From an archaeon (lineage in GTDB: Archaea > Micrarchaeota > Micrarchaeia > Anstonellales > Bilamarchaeaceae), in contig JAGVNI010000018.1 in the NCBI GenBank assembly GCA_020053355.1, forward strand, positions 30,904-94,903: a stretch of DNA of 64,000 nt, read 5' to 3'. Below, piece after piece: positions 33,295-41,987 of this stretch. The notes under the pieces are model-generated. The model saw nothing but the letters and a program-made list of their open reading frames with translations, ran no database searches and was not told where the DNA came from. Both the position numbers and the translations under genes were made by a program. How positions within the stretch are numbered: the stretch's first letter is position 1; each line of letters starts with the position of its first letter.

Positions 33295-33924
33295 ATGGCA
33301 GCTGGCGTTATCAATATAATCGGAATCGACCTGGCCGCAAGCGCAAAGCGGGACACCGGGATTTGCATAATCTCCGGGAAACTGGCGAATGTCTCCATCA
33401 TGCATGATGATGAAGAAATCCTCGCGCTGGTAAGGCAGTGTTCCGGGAGTAACATCATAGGCATCGACGCCCCCCTTTCGCTCCCGCCCGGCAGGAAGAG
33501 CATCGATGACTTGGGGCCCGCACATTTCCGCAGCTGCGATTTGGCCCTGCGAAAACGCGGCATACGCTTCTTCCCCATAACGCTCGGCCCCATGAGGATG
33601 CTGACAAAGCGCGGCATGGAACTGAAGCGCAAGTTGATGCAAGAGAACGCCCAGACTAAGGTATACGAGGTCTATCCGGGCGCGACTTTCGACATTTCCG
33701 GCATACCCCGGAAAAACAAGCGGCGCATCCTCGCATGGGCAAGGGGGTTCGTCCGGCTTCCGCAAAGGCCGTATGGCCAGGACGAACTGGACTCGGTCGC
33801 GGCGGCAATCACGATGATGCTGCATGTGTCCGGAAAGTCCGAAGCGCTGGGCGGTGATGGCGAAAATCGAATAATCGTCCCGGAAAAGCCGCACTCCTCC
33901 CCGCGGGCTTTGGTGAAACGCTAA
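33295..33924 (+). CDS. DUF429 RNase H-like protein
   Basis: 209 residues. It begins NIIGIDLAASAKRDTGICII, with NIIGIDAPLSLPPG and the conserved EVYPGATFD segment. LPQRPYGQDELDSVAAAI fits the C-terminal acidic motif. DUF429 proteins adopt an RNase H fold and are predicted nucleases of unknown role. 9 nt after the methyltransferase, same strand. Confidence 0.82.
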   Translation: MAAGVINIIGIDLAASAKRDTGICIISGKLANVSIMHDDEEILALVRQCSGSNIIGIDAPLSLPPGRKSIDDLGPAHFRSCDLALRKRGIRFFPITLGPMRMLTKRGMELKRKLMQENAQTKVYEVYPGATFDISGIPRKNKRRILAWARGFVRLPQRPYGQDELDSVAAAITMMLHVSGKSEALGGDGENRIIVPEKPHSSPRALVKR

Positions 33925-33964
33925 TAAATCCCAATCTGCCATTCCAAGCGGGGAGAATCCGCAT

Positions 33965-34969
33965 ATGGGCGAAGCAATCTCAGTCAAGGACGTCTCGATG
34001 ACCTACCATAGCGGCAGTGAGACCACCAAAGCCCTGGATTCGGTCAGCATCAGCGTGAAAGAGGGCGAGATATTCGGACTCCTCGGCCCGAATGGCGCGG
34101 GCAAGACGACCCTGATAAGCATACTTTCCGGCATTCTCTCTCCTGACCATGGCGAAGCAAAAGTATTCGGCATGGACTGCTCGCGTGAGACCAAAAAGGT
34201 CCAGCGCCGGATTAATGTGGTTTCCGGGTTCACGGGGGTGGTGCGTTCGCTGTCCTGCCGTGAAGCCTTGACCTATTATGGCCTGCTCTACAACGTCAGG
34301 AACATTCCGCAAAAGGTCGACGAGGTCCTCAAGATGACCGGGCTCGAGAAATCGCGCAATGCCGAGGCCGACGACCTCTCATCAGGCATGAAACAGCGCT
34401 TCCTTATAGCCAAAGGTCTGCTGAACGACCCGGACCTCCTGATCATGGACGAGCCTACGGTTGGGCTGGATGTGGAATCGGCCATAAGCATCCGGAAGAT
34501 GGTGAAAAACCTCCGGAGCGAAGGGCGAACCATTCTTCTCACGACGCATAACATGTTCGAGGCCGAAGAGCTCTGCGACCGGATCGCGTTCATCAACAGC
34601 GGGCGCATAATCGCGACCGGAACCCCCGTGGAGCTGAAAAGCAGGATTGTCAGCAAGCGCGTGATTGAAATCCATTGCACGCGGGAGGATTGCGTAGTCG
34701 GCTCGCTGTCCCCACTTATTGGCGTCAAGGCCGTCATTAAATCGCCGAACCTTGTGCATGTCACCGTAGACAGCTACAAAAAGATGAAAGGGGTGCTGAA
34801 GGCGCTATCCGGCTGCGACAGCGACGTCTTTAGCGTTAACGAGCTGGAGCCCACATTGGAAGAGGCTTACCTGCAGATAATCAACAACAAGCCAAGGGAA
34901 GGCCTTAAGGGCGGGAGCGGGGGCCGGAAACGGCTGCAGGAATCCAAGGAGCGTGCATCCGATGATTGA
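33965..34969 (+). CDS. ABC-2 type transporter ATP-binding protein
   Basis: The ATPase of an exporter. Walker A is GPNGAGKTT (residues ~42-50). The ABC signature is DLSSGMKQR, Walker B is LLIMDEPTVGLD, and the H-loop is LLTTHNMFEAEELCDR. The C-terminal ~100 residues are an accessory domain common in DrrA/NatA-like proteins. It overlaps the permease gene by 8 nt. What it exports is unknown. Confidence 0.92.
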   Translation: MGEAISVKDVSMTYHSGSETTKALDSVSISVKEGEIFGLLGPNGAGKTTLISILSGILSPDHGEAKVFGMDCSRETKKVQRRINVVSGFTGVVRSLSCREALTYYGLLYNVRNIPQKVDEVLKMTGLEKSRNAEADDLSSGMKQRFLIAKGLLNDPDLLIMDEPTVGLDVESAISIRKMVKNLRSEGRTILLTTHNMFEAEELCDRIAFINSGRIIATGTPVELKSRIVSKRVIEIHCTREDCVVGSLSPLIGVKAVIKSPNLVHVTVDSYKKMKGVLKALSGCDSDVFSVNELEPTLEEAYLQIINNKPREGLKGGSGGRKRLQESKERASDD

Positions 34970-35735
34970 CAGCCTCGTCCGGATGTACTCCCAGGTCTAC
35001 AAGAACGTCCATTCCCTCAAGAGGAACACCTTCAGGCTGGCCGACGTCCTCATCTGGCCGATGATTTTCCTCTTCACCCTCACTTTTTTCGCGACGTATA
35101 TGGGCTCGGACACGGTCTACCTGAACATGATAATCCTTGGCATGATGGGCTGGCGCATGATTTATTTCCTCAATCTGGAGATGGTGAGCACGTTCGTCGA
35201 GGAATACTGGTCGAAATCCCTCGCCCACCTTCTGATATCCCCTGTTTCTCGCCTTGAACTCGCAATCGGAAGCGCGGCAAGCGGCCTGCTGAAGGGCGTG
35301 TTCGTGATTTTCACCTACGTCGTTTTCACGGGCATGCTGTACGGGTTCGCCATTCCGGACTGGGGCATGTTCGCCGTGGCGATGTTCTTCATGGCGGTAA
35401 TCGGCTTTTCGATGGGCCTGGTCACGCTCGGCCTGGGTTATTACTGGAAGGAGGAGGCGTTCAACATAGCGTTCATATGGCCCGATGTCATCGTCCTGCT
35501 TTCCGGCGTATACTTCACCGTGGAAAGCGTCTACCCCGAATCCATCCTCCCGCTCATCAACGCGCTTCCCAGCACGCAGGCATTCAACCTCCTAAAATCC
35601 ATGGTGGGTATCGGCCATCCTGACATCCCGTACCTCGCGCTGCTTTGCGGCATCTGGCTTATAGCCGCCTACCTGTTCAACGGGTTCATGTATGAAAAGG
35701 CGAGGCGGGCGGGGAAGCTAACACGGCTTGGCTGA
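34962..35735 (+). CDS. ABC-2 type transporter permease
   Basis: 257 residues with six hydrophobic helices, e.g. DVLIWPMIFLFTLTFFATYM and GVFVIFTYVVFTGMLYGFA. WSKSLAHLLISPVSRLEL is the conserved loop of ABC-2 permeases. AAGGAG lies before the ATG at 34962, inside the end of the ATPase gene, so the two are translationally coupled. Confidence 0.9.
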   Translation: MIDSLVRMYSQVYKNVHSLKRNTFRLADVLIWPMIFLFTLTFFATYMGSDTVYLNMIILGMMGWRMIYFLNLEMVSTFVEEYWSKSLAHLLISPVSRLELAIGSAASGLLKGVFVIFTYVVFTGMLYGFAIPDWGMFAVAMFFMAVIGFSMGLVTLGLGYYWKEEAFNIAFIWPDVIVLLSGVYFTVESVYPESILPLINALPSTQAFNLLKSMVGIGHPDIPYLALLCGIWLIAAYLFNGFMYEKARRAGKLTRLG

Positions 35736-35849
35736 ATCGCGCGGCGATTACGATTCCGCTATTTTGGCCTGCTCTCTCCTATCCAGGACCATCCTCCGGG
35801 TGAACCGCGATTCAGGAATGGATAATAATATTAACGCCATTCTATCCGC

Positions 35850-36398
35850 ATGGTGGACGAATTGTCCCTGATTAGGAATTTCGGGCGCGGAAACGATGGG
35901 AGGAGAATCCTCTCCGCCTTCGCCCTTGCTTCGAAGGTGCATGCGCGCCATGTACGCGACAACGGCGACCCATACATACTCCATCCGTATCGCACGGCCA
36001 TGCTGCTCATCAAGGAGTTCCATATCCGCGATTCCGACATCATAGCCGGGGCCCTGCTCCACGACGTCCTGGAGATGAGCCGCCTGGGGGAAAAAAGGCT
36101 CGGGCGCCGCTTCGGGAAAAGGGTTGCCCGCATGGTGCGCCTCGTAACAAAGCCCCGCAGAAGGGACAGCATAGGTTGGGAGGAGAGGTATTACCGGCGG
36201 ATTAGGCAGGCCGGCGGGGGGGCCCAGCTCGTGAAATTCGCGGACCGGCTGGACAATATCAGGGATTTGTCGAACGCGCCTAAGGCCAAGCAGAGACGAT
36301 ATCTCCGGGCGACAAAAGAGCGCTTCCTTCCTTGGATGAAGGAAACCGACATGCGCTTCTACCGCAAGCTCAGGAACGAAATCCGCAAATTCCGCTGA
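35850..36398 (+). CDS. HD-domain phosphohydrolase, ppGpp hydrolase (SpoT/Mesh1)-like
   Basis: 182 residues. The metal-binding HD pattern is present: HARHVRDNGDPYILHPYRTA, then AGALLHDVLE, and VKFADRLDNIRDL. This order matches the hydrolase domain of RelA/SpoT proteins and Mesh1. There is no synthetase, TGS or ACT domain. The C-terminal ~60 residues are basic. The substrate could be (p)ppGpp, NADPH or another nucleotide. TATA-like AATAATATTAA at ~35824 suggests a leaderless transcript. Convergent with cysS. Confidence 0.82.
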   Translation: MVDELSLIRNFGRGNDGRRILSAFALASKVHARHVRDNGDPYILHPYRTAMLLIKEFHIRDSDIIAGALLHDVLEMSRLGEKRLGRRFGKRVARMVRLVTKPRRRDSIGWEERYYRRIRQAGGGAQLVKFADRLDNIRDLSNAPKAKQRRYLRATKERFLPWMKETDMRFYRKLRNEIRKFR

Positions 36399-36402
36399 CA
36401 CT

Positions 36403-37620
36403 TCAGAAAACGCCCAGCACCGAATTAATCCTTGAGACCGCGGAAAGGATTTGTTCCGCGTCGGCTTTTGCCAGGCGGCCTGCCTTCAAATCCTTCCCGG
36501 CATTCCGGATGACGCTGAAAACCGTTTTGAAGGCCGCGCCGGTGTCAAGGTCATCATCCATCGCCCTCTCGAAACCCGAAACAAGCAAGGCGGCCATCCG
36601 TTGCCCCCTGGCGCCTCCGCCCCTGCCCCGCGCCCTGCGCAGTGCCTGGATTACCCTGCCGGCGCGCTCGCATTCGCAGGACCTTTCCCCGAATTCATCC
36701 ATGGTGAAATCGAGCGGCCTCCTATACCTCCTCGAGAGCAGGTAGAACCTCAGGCATTCCGGATGGATGCCCCGGGAAAGCAGCTGCCTGACATAAAGCA
36801 CATTTCCGGTCCTCTTGGACATCTTCTTCCCGTCGATTGTAAGGTGCCTGGCATGGAGCCAGAAATTCGCGAGCCTTCTCCCTGTTGCCGCCTCGCTCTG
36901 CGCTATCTCGTTCTCATGGTGGGGGAAGATGTTGTCCGCCCCGCCGCAGTGGATGTCGAAGCCCTCGCCCAGATAATGCATGCTCATCGCGCTGCACTCT
37001 ATGTGCCAGCCCGGCCGTCCGTATCCGAAGGGGCCGTCCCACCCCGTATCTCCGTCGCCGCGCGTCCATTTCTTCCACAGCCGGAAATCATAGGCTCCCT
37101 CGCGCGAATAATCCTCGTTGCGCGCCCTGCCGATATACCTCCTGCTTCGCAGCCCGCGGAGATTCCCGTATCGAGCAAAGCGCCGGACATTGAAATATAC
37201 TCCATCCCGTTCCTGGATGCAATAGCCCCTCCTGCACAGGCGCCCAATAAGCCGGACCATCTGCGGCACGTGTTCCGAAGCTTTGGCCACAACATCAGGC
37301 CGGACTATGCCAAGGGCATCGAAATCGCGCCAGAACGCCCTTATCTTGTCTGCTTCCAGCCTATGCAGCGAAATGCCATCTCTCCTGGCCGCGACAACCG
37401 CCTTGTCCTCCACGTCCGTTATGTTCATGACGCGCTTAATCCGGAACCCCCTGTACCTGAGGTAGCGGACAAGGATGTCCTCGAAAAGGTATGTCCTGAA
37501 ATTCCCTATATGCGAGTAGCTGTATACGGAAGGGCCGCACGTATAGATGCCTGCGGAACGCCCCTTAAGCGGCCTGAATGCGCGCTTTTTCCGTGACATT
37601 GTGTCGTAGAGCCTGAGCAT
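36403..37620 (-). CDS. cysS: Cysteinyl-tRNA synthetase
   Basis: Class I synthetase, 405 aa, at the compact end. [20 protein letters not shown] contains a zinc Cys and the HIGH-like [16 protein letters not shown] and [20 protein letters not shown] hold the other zinc ligands. [19 protein letters not shown] is the KMSKS loop. The anticodon-binding part is short. The protein is notably Arg-rich. It is divergent from the thioredoxin gene. Confidence 0.95.
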   Translation of the reverse strand: MLRLYDTMSRKKRAFRPLKGRSAGIYTCGPSVYSYSHIGNFRTYLFEDILVRYLRYRGFRIKRVMNITDVEDKAVVAARRDGISLHRLEADKIRAFWRDFDALGIVRPDVVAKASEHVPQMVRLIGRLCRRGYCIQERDGVYFNVRRFARYGNLRGLRSRRYIGRARNEDYSREGAYDFRLWKKWTRGDGDTGWDGPFGYGRPGWHIECSAMSMHYLGEGFDIHCGGADNIFPHHENEIAQSEAATGRRLANFWLHARHLTIDGKKMSKRTGNVLYVRQLLSRGIHPECLRFYLLSRRYRRPLDFTMDEFGERSCECERAGRVIQALRRARGRGGGARGQRMAALLVSGFERAMDDDLDTGAAFKTVFSVIRNAGKDLKAGRLAKADAEQILSAVSRINSVLGVF

Positions 37621-37673
37621 CGGAATCCACTAGACATTATGCGTTAAAAAATCTCCCCCTCCCATCGCTTCCT

Positions 37674-38018
37674 ATGGCAATCAGCGAGCTGACAGAGGAC
37701 CCGAAGACTGCTTTGAAGGGAACGCCTGCGGCAGTAGTGGTTTTCTATACCACCTGGTGCGTCGACTGCAAGGCATCCGAAGAATACGAGAATGCGCTGG
37801 CCGGGGAGTTTGCCGGCAAGGTGGAGTTCTTCAGGATGGACGCCGTCAATTTGGAGGAAATCGCCGACAAATACGAGGTCGAGCGTTATCCCACATGGAT
37901 ATTCTTCAGCAAATCCCATGCGCTGCGTCACAAGCTAATCGAGCCCGTGGCTGAAGGCGAAGCCCGCAACTGGGTTGAGATGCGGCTCTCTGACCACAGA
38001 AGGAACCTGAGAAAATAA
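37674..38018 (+). CDS. Thioredoxin-fold protein
   Basis: 114 residues. VVVFYTTWCVDCKASEEYEN contains the CxxC redox motif (WCVDC), and VERYPTWIFF has the cis-Pro of thioredoxins. No signal peptide, so probably cytoplasmic. The CVDC dipeptide differs from the CGPC of classical thioredoxin. Short promoter region shared with cysS. Confidence 0.86.
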   Translation: MAISELTEDPKTALKGTPAAVVVFYTTWCVDCKASEEYENALAGEFAGKVEFFRMDAVNLEEIADKYEVERYPTWIFFSKSHALRHKLIEPVAEGEARNWVEMRLSDHRRNLRK

Positions 38019-38082
38019 GGATGTTTTTCGAATTATAATAAAAAAATATGAAATTAAGAAAAGGAAAAAGATAAGGAAAAAA

Positions 38083-40275
38083 TCACTCCATGAAAAATTC
38101 TGGCGTCGGCGGGTCCGGCTTCTCGCCTTTCCTTTCCCTTATAATCTTAACGACCTTTGCCACCAGTTCCTTGGGCATCGGGTGGTATCCGGCATATTCC
38201 TGGTACCATATCGCCCTGCCCTGGGTGGCGCCGCGGAGTTCATTCGCGAAACCGAACATCTCTGCCACGGGGAGCTGCGTCGTGATGGCCGCGTTCTCGC
38301 CTTCCTGCTCCATGCCGACAAGGAGGCCTCTCCGGCCGTTTGTCATGTTTATGACTGCGCCGGCATACTCCTGCAGGGTATTGATGAGCACCTTCTGCTT
38401 CGGCTCAAGGAGCGTCACTCCCGCCATCAGCATCGCGGCGTAAATCGGCCTCTTCGTGCCCGGAATCATCTGGGCAGGCCCGCGGTGGATGTTGTCCTCG
38501 TGCAAGGTGGCATCAATCAGCGTGACCTTGACCCCGCTCATCTTCTCTTTGGCGAGCGGCCCTTGGTCGAGCGCCTCCTCGAAACCCTGGATAAGCAACT
38601 CTTCGACTTCGTTCAGGTTCTGGATGCCCTTGGTCCCGTTGATGAACACGCTGGCGTTGTGGATGTCGTAGATGCTCCGCGCCTCGTCGCGCTCCATGCC
38701 GAGCTCGATTAATTTCTCCCAGACTTCTCGGCCTTTCGGCCTGCCCTCCTTTATCACGCCATCTTCGATGGCCTTGACCAATTCAGGTTCAAGCGGCTCG
38801 ACTGAGATTTTCAGCCGGTTGTGCTTGTTGGGGGATTTTCCCTCGACCACACCCGACTTGCCGAGCAGGGCTTCCCGATAGACGACAATCGGCGCCGAAG
38901 TGATGATGGGTATCTTCTTCTCTATCTGTATCTTGTACTCTATGATTTCCAGGTGCAATTCGCCGTTTCCGCTGACTAGGTGCTCGCCGGTATCCTGGTT
39001 GAGGCTGATTTTTATCGTCGGGTCCTCCTTGGATATCGCGCGGAGCGCGTCTATCAGCTTGGGGAGGTCCTTCTGCTCCTTGACTTCGAGCGATTTCGTG
39101 ATGACCGGCTCCGAGTAGTGCTTTATCTGCTCGAAAGGCTCCATTGGGTCGGCGGATATGGTCTCGCCGACATAAACGTCCTTCAGGCCGACGAATGCGC
39201 CGATGTTTCCTGCAATCACCTTATTCGCGCCCACGCGGTCCGGGCCCATGTAGATGCCGACCTGCTGGACGCGGGCAAACTGCTTCTTCGTGGAAACATA
39301 CAGGCTGGTGCCCTTCTCCACCGAGCCCGAGAACATCCTCACGACTGCGACCTCTCCGGCATGCTCGTCATAGGCGACGCCGAAGCAGACGCCTATCGGC
39401 TTGCCCCCCGAATTGCATGCAAGCATGCTTTTTCCTTCCTCGGTCGTCAGGTCGCCGTGCTTCCAGAGGACCGGGATGCGGTATGGCTGCGCCGTCGCCG
39501 GGTTCGGCAGGTGCTTGATTATCATCTCCAGAAGGACTTCGTCGAGCGGGCTGTGCTCTACCAGCCAGGCGTGCTCCCCGGCGGCGCACCTATCATAGAT
39601 GTCCTTGAAGCCGATGTTGAACTTCTTCATCGACGAATACGATACGGCCCACTTGTTGTACGCGGTTCCGAAGGCGACATTGCCCTTGTCCACCTTCACC
39701 AGCCACGCGTCCTTGACTTCCGGCGGGGCGTTCGTCTCGATAATCTTGTTGACCTGCGTGATTATCTTGACGAACCTCTGCTGCATCTGCGTTGCGTCGA
39801 ATTTGAGCTCATTGATGAGCCGGTCTATCTTGTTGATGAACAGCACCGGCTGCGCCCTCTCCTTCAATGCCTGCCTGAGGTTTGTCTCGGTCTGGGGCAT
39901 AACGCCTTCGACCGCATCGACGACAAGGCAGACTCCGTCCACCGCGCGCATCGCGCGGACGACGTGGAATCCGAAATCGACATGGCCCGGCGTGTCGATG
40001 AGGTTGATGAGATAGTCCTTGCCTTCGTAGTTGAACCCGAGCGATATGTTGGCCGATTTGATGGTGATGCCTCTTGCGGCCTCCTGCTCGTCATAGTCCA
40101 TGACTCGCTGCTGGCCAGCAAGCTCCTTGCTGATAAGCCCGGCCCTTGCCACGAGGCTGTCTGTAAGCGTCGTCTTGCCGTGGTCGACGTGTGCGACGAT
40201 GGCGACATTCCTGACATTCTCAATCTTGTCCATCAATTTCTGGACTTCCTCGACTACGAATTCCTTCCGTGCCAT
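38083..40275 (-). CDS. fusA: Elongation factor 2
   Basis: The GTPase that drives translocation; 730 aa. G1 is AHVDHGKTTLTDSL, G3 is DTPGHVDFG, and G4 is FINKIDRL. The domain IV loop LHEDNIHRGPAQMIPGTKRP carries the His expected to become diphthamide. GGTG lies 9 nt before the ATG. A TATA-like ATTTATATTA near 40370 on the minus strand would give a ~90-nt leader. In many archaea it sits with uS7/uS12, here ~6.5 kb away. Confidence 0.97.
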   Translation of the reverse strand: MARKEFVVEEVQKLMDKIENVRNVAIVAHVDHGKTTLTDSLVARAGLISKELAGQQRVMDYDEQEAARGITIKSANISLGFNYEGKDYLINLIDTPGHVDFGFHVVRAMRAVDGVCLVVDAVEGVMPQTETNLRQALKERAQPVLFINKIDRLINELKFDATQMQQRFVKIITQVNKIIETNAPPEVKDAWLVKVDKGNVAFGTAYNKWAVSYSSMKKFNIGFKDIYDRCAAGEHAWLVEHSPLDEVLLEMIIKHLPNPATAQPYRIPVLWKHGDLTTEEGKSMLACNSGGKPIGVCFGVAYDEHAGEVAVVRMFSGSVEKGTSLYVSTKKQFARVQQVGIYMGPDRVGANKVIAGNIGAFVGLKDVYVGETISADPMEPFEQIKHYSEPVITKSLEVKEQKDLPKLIDALRAISKEDPTIKISLNQDTGEHLVSGNGELHLEIIEYKIQIEKKIPIITSAPIVVYREALLGKSGVVEGKSPNKHNRLKISVEPLEPELVKAIEDGVIKEGRPKGREVWEKLIELGMERDEARSIYDIHNASVFINGTKGIQNLNEVEELLIQGFEEALDQGPLAKEKMSGVKVTLIDATLHEDNIHRGPAQMIPGTKRPIYAAMLMAGVTLLEPKQKVLINTLQEYAGAVINMTNGRRGLLVGMEQEGENAAITTQLPVAEMFGFANELRGATQGRAIWYQEYAGYHPMPKELVAKVVKIIRERKGEKPDPPTPEFFME

Positions 40276-40589
40276 TAAGATTTCACCCTTGCTTACCTTG
40301 ATTGGATTTCTCAGGCTAGACTAAGCTAGAAATTAGTCTCTGACGTTAATCGTTTATCTGATGGGAAAGTAATATAAATCTAGGCGAGTTACGGCGGGGG
40401 TTTCCATGCGTACGCGTCAACATAATCGATATCTCGGCAGGCAATGTGTTTCTTTAACAATAATTTTCCGATATTTATATAATTTTACATAATTTTCAAT
40501 AAATATATGCCATATATACTGCATATAGTGGATATTTTATGAAAATTCACGATACATTTATAAAATGGTTTTATAATAAATGTATGTAT
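40276..40589. other. AT-rich divergent promoter region
   Basis: About 310 bases between fusA and the 40590 gene. The left side holds the fusA promoter. From ~40440 the sequence is strongly AT-rich, with several TATA-like stretches (TTTATATAATT near 40475, ATATATACTG near 40511, TTTTATAATAAA near 40570). No other gene was found. Confidence 0.6.
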
Positions 40590-41975
40590 ATGAGTGAGAC
40601 CAGAGGCGGAAAACCCCAGGCACAGGGTAGGCTATCTGTCGCCATCTATGATACCCCACGCGTCGTAGGCGAGAGGCTGGCATCGGCGCTCACAAGAGCT
40701 GGCCACGACGTGCTATTTGAGGGAAACCTGAAGCCGGAGACTGCCATGAATAATGCCGACGTCTGGGTGATAAAATGGTCCTACGGCTTCCAGAACTATG
40801 ATTTCCTCCGCTCATACCATCCCCGGCTCGGATTTGTCAGCGCGACGAAGGGTGTCGACCACATCAACCGCCAGGCGATGAGTGAACTCGGGCTTCGGGC
40901 AGACAACTGCCCCGCCTTCAGCACGATTCCGGTGGCTGAGCACGCCATTGCCCTCGCAATGAGGAGCATTTATGGCGCATGCCGCCTGCCGCCGCTTTCG
41001 GCCGGGCTTGTCGCATTCTCGAATTACTCGGACGAGTACGCCGAGCGGGTTGTGGCGCAGATGCTGATGCGCATCCGGGAGATAGACCGCGGGATAGACA
41101 AATCCCGGAATTGCACTTACCTTGACGGGGAAAACCGCAGGCCGAGCGAGCCATGGTACAACCATGAACTTGCCGGAGCCAGAATCGGGATTATCGGGCG
41201 CGACCGGAGCGCGTTCGGCCTCGCCCGCATCCTCAAGGAGGGGTTCGACTGCGACATCTACGGGTACGACGTTCCCGAGGAGCTCCTGGGTTATTACCGG
41301 GTGAAGCCGGACAGCTACCTCAATATCATCGAGCACTCTGATTACCTATTCCTCTGCACAAGCGGTTTCGGGCCGCAAAGCGGGCCATGGACGTTCGATT
41401 CGACCGTGCTGCCGGTTCCGGAAGACCTCTCATTCGGCGCCTCAGACGTTGCCGTTCTTGGAACGGGCGCAATCGGCTCGACAATAGCGCGCATCTGCAA
41501 CAACGGGTTCGGCTGCCATGTCCGCGCGTACAACCGGAGCAGGAAGCCGGAATTGGAGGGCATCGTGGAGTATCTCGACCCGGAAATCCCAATATCCGTG
41601 CCGATATCCGACTCGGATTTCTCGTTCATATCCCTCCCTTTAAATGACGGGACCAGCAACCTGATCGCATCCAAGCAGATGGGCGAGCTTTGCTTGGGCC
41701 GCAAACGCGTCCTTGTCAATGTCGGCAGGGATAGGATAGTCGATTCTGATGCGGTTTACAACTATATCTCGAGGGGAGCGCTGCTGGCATACGCAACGGA
41801 CGTGGTTCCCAACGACGCATCCCTATGCAAGGGTCAGCCGCCTGATGATATGACCCTGAAGTTCCTCAAGCACCCGGCCGTGGTGCCGACGCCGCATGAG
41901 GGCGAATGCTCGAAGAATGCGCTCGATCGCCTGACAAGCGAGGTGCTCGCGAAGCTGAACAATTTTCTTATGTGA
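40590..41975 (+). CDS. D-2-hydroxyacid dehydrogenase-like protein with an extra Rossmann-like segment
   Basis: 461 residues. The N-terminal part has the catalytic-domain motif TKGVDHINRQAMSELGLRAD and IPVAEHAIALAMR, as in 2-hydroxyacid dehydrogenases. A degenerate nucleotide-binding motif (ARIGIIGRDRSAFGLARIL, ~residue 197) is followed by a good one (VAVLGTGAIGSTIARI, ~292). VNVGRDRIVDSDAVYNYI and PTPHEGECS carry the conserved Arg and His. ATG at 40590 is preferred because the 17 codons before it are AT-rich and align with nothing typical; ATG at 40539 is possible. Followed 12 nt later by an aminotransferase. Confidence 0.78.
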   Translation: MSETRGGKPQAQGRLSVAIYDTPRVVGERLASALTRAGHDVLFEGNLKPETAMNNADVWVIKWSYGFQNYDFLRSYHPRLGFVSATKGVDHINRQAMSELGLRADNCPAFSTIPVAEHAIALAMRSIYGACRLPPLSAGLVAFSNYSDEYAERVVAQMLMRIREIDRGIDKSRNCTYLDGENRRPSEPWYNHELAGARIGIIGRDRSAFGLARILKEGFDCDIYGYDVPEELLGYYRVKPDSYLNIIEHSDYLFLCTSGFGPQSGPWTFDSTVLPVPEDLSFGASDVAVLGTGAIGSTIARICNNGFGCHVRAYNRSRKPELEGIVEYLDPEIPISVPISDSDFSFISLPLNDGTSNLIASKQMGELCLGRKRVLVNVGRDRIVDSDAVYNYISRGALLAYATDVVPNDASLCKGQPPDDMTLKFLKHPAVVPTPHEGECSKNALDRLTSEVLAKLNNFLM

Positions 41976-41987
41976 TGGTGACCTGAA

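Noticed and set aside
36451..37596. A 381-codon open frame opposite cysS
   Set aside because: Complement of a well-conserved cysteinyl-tRNA synthetase; composition of a shadow frame.
38980..40278. A 432-codon open frame opposite fusA
   Set aside because: It is the complement of a clear EF-2 gene; G+C-rich codons leave long antisense frames open. No family features.
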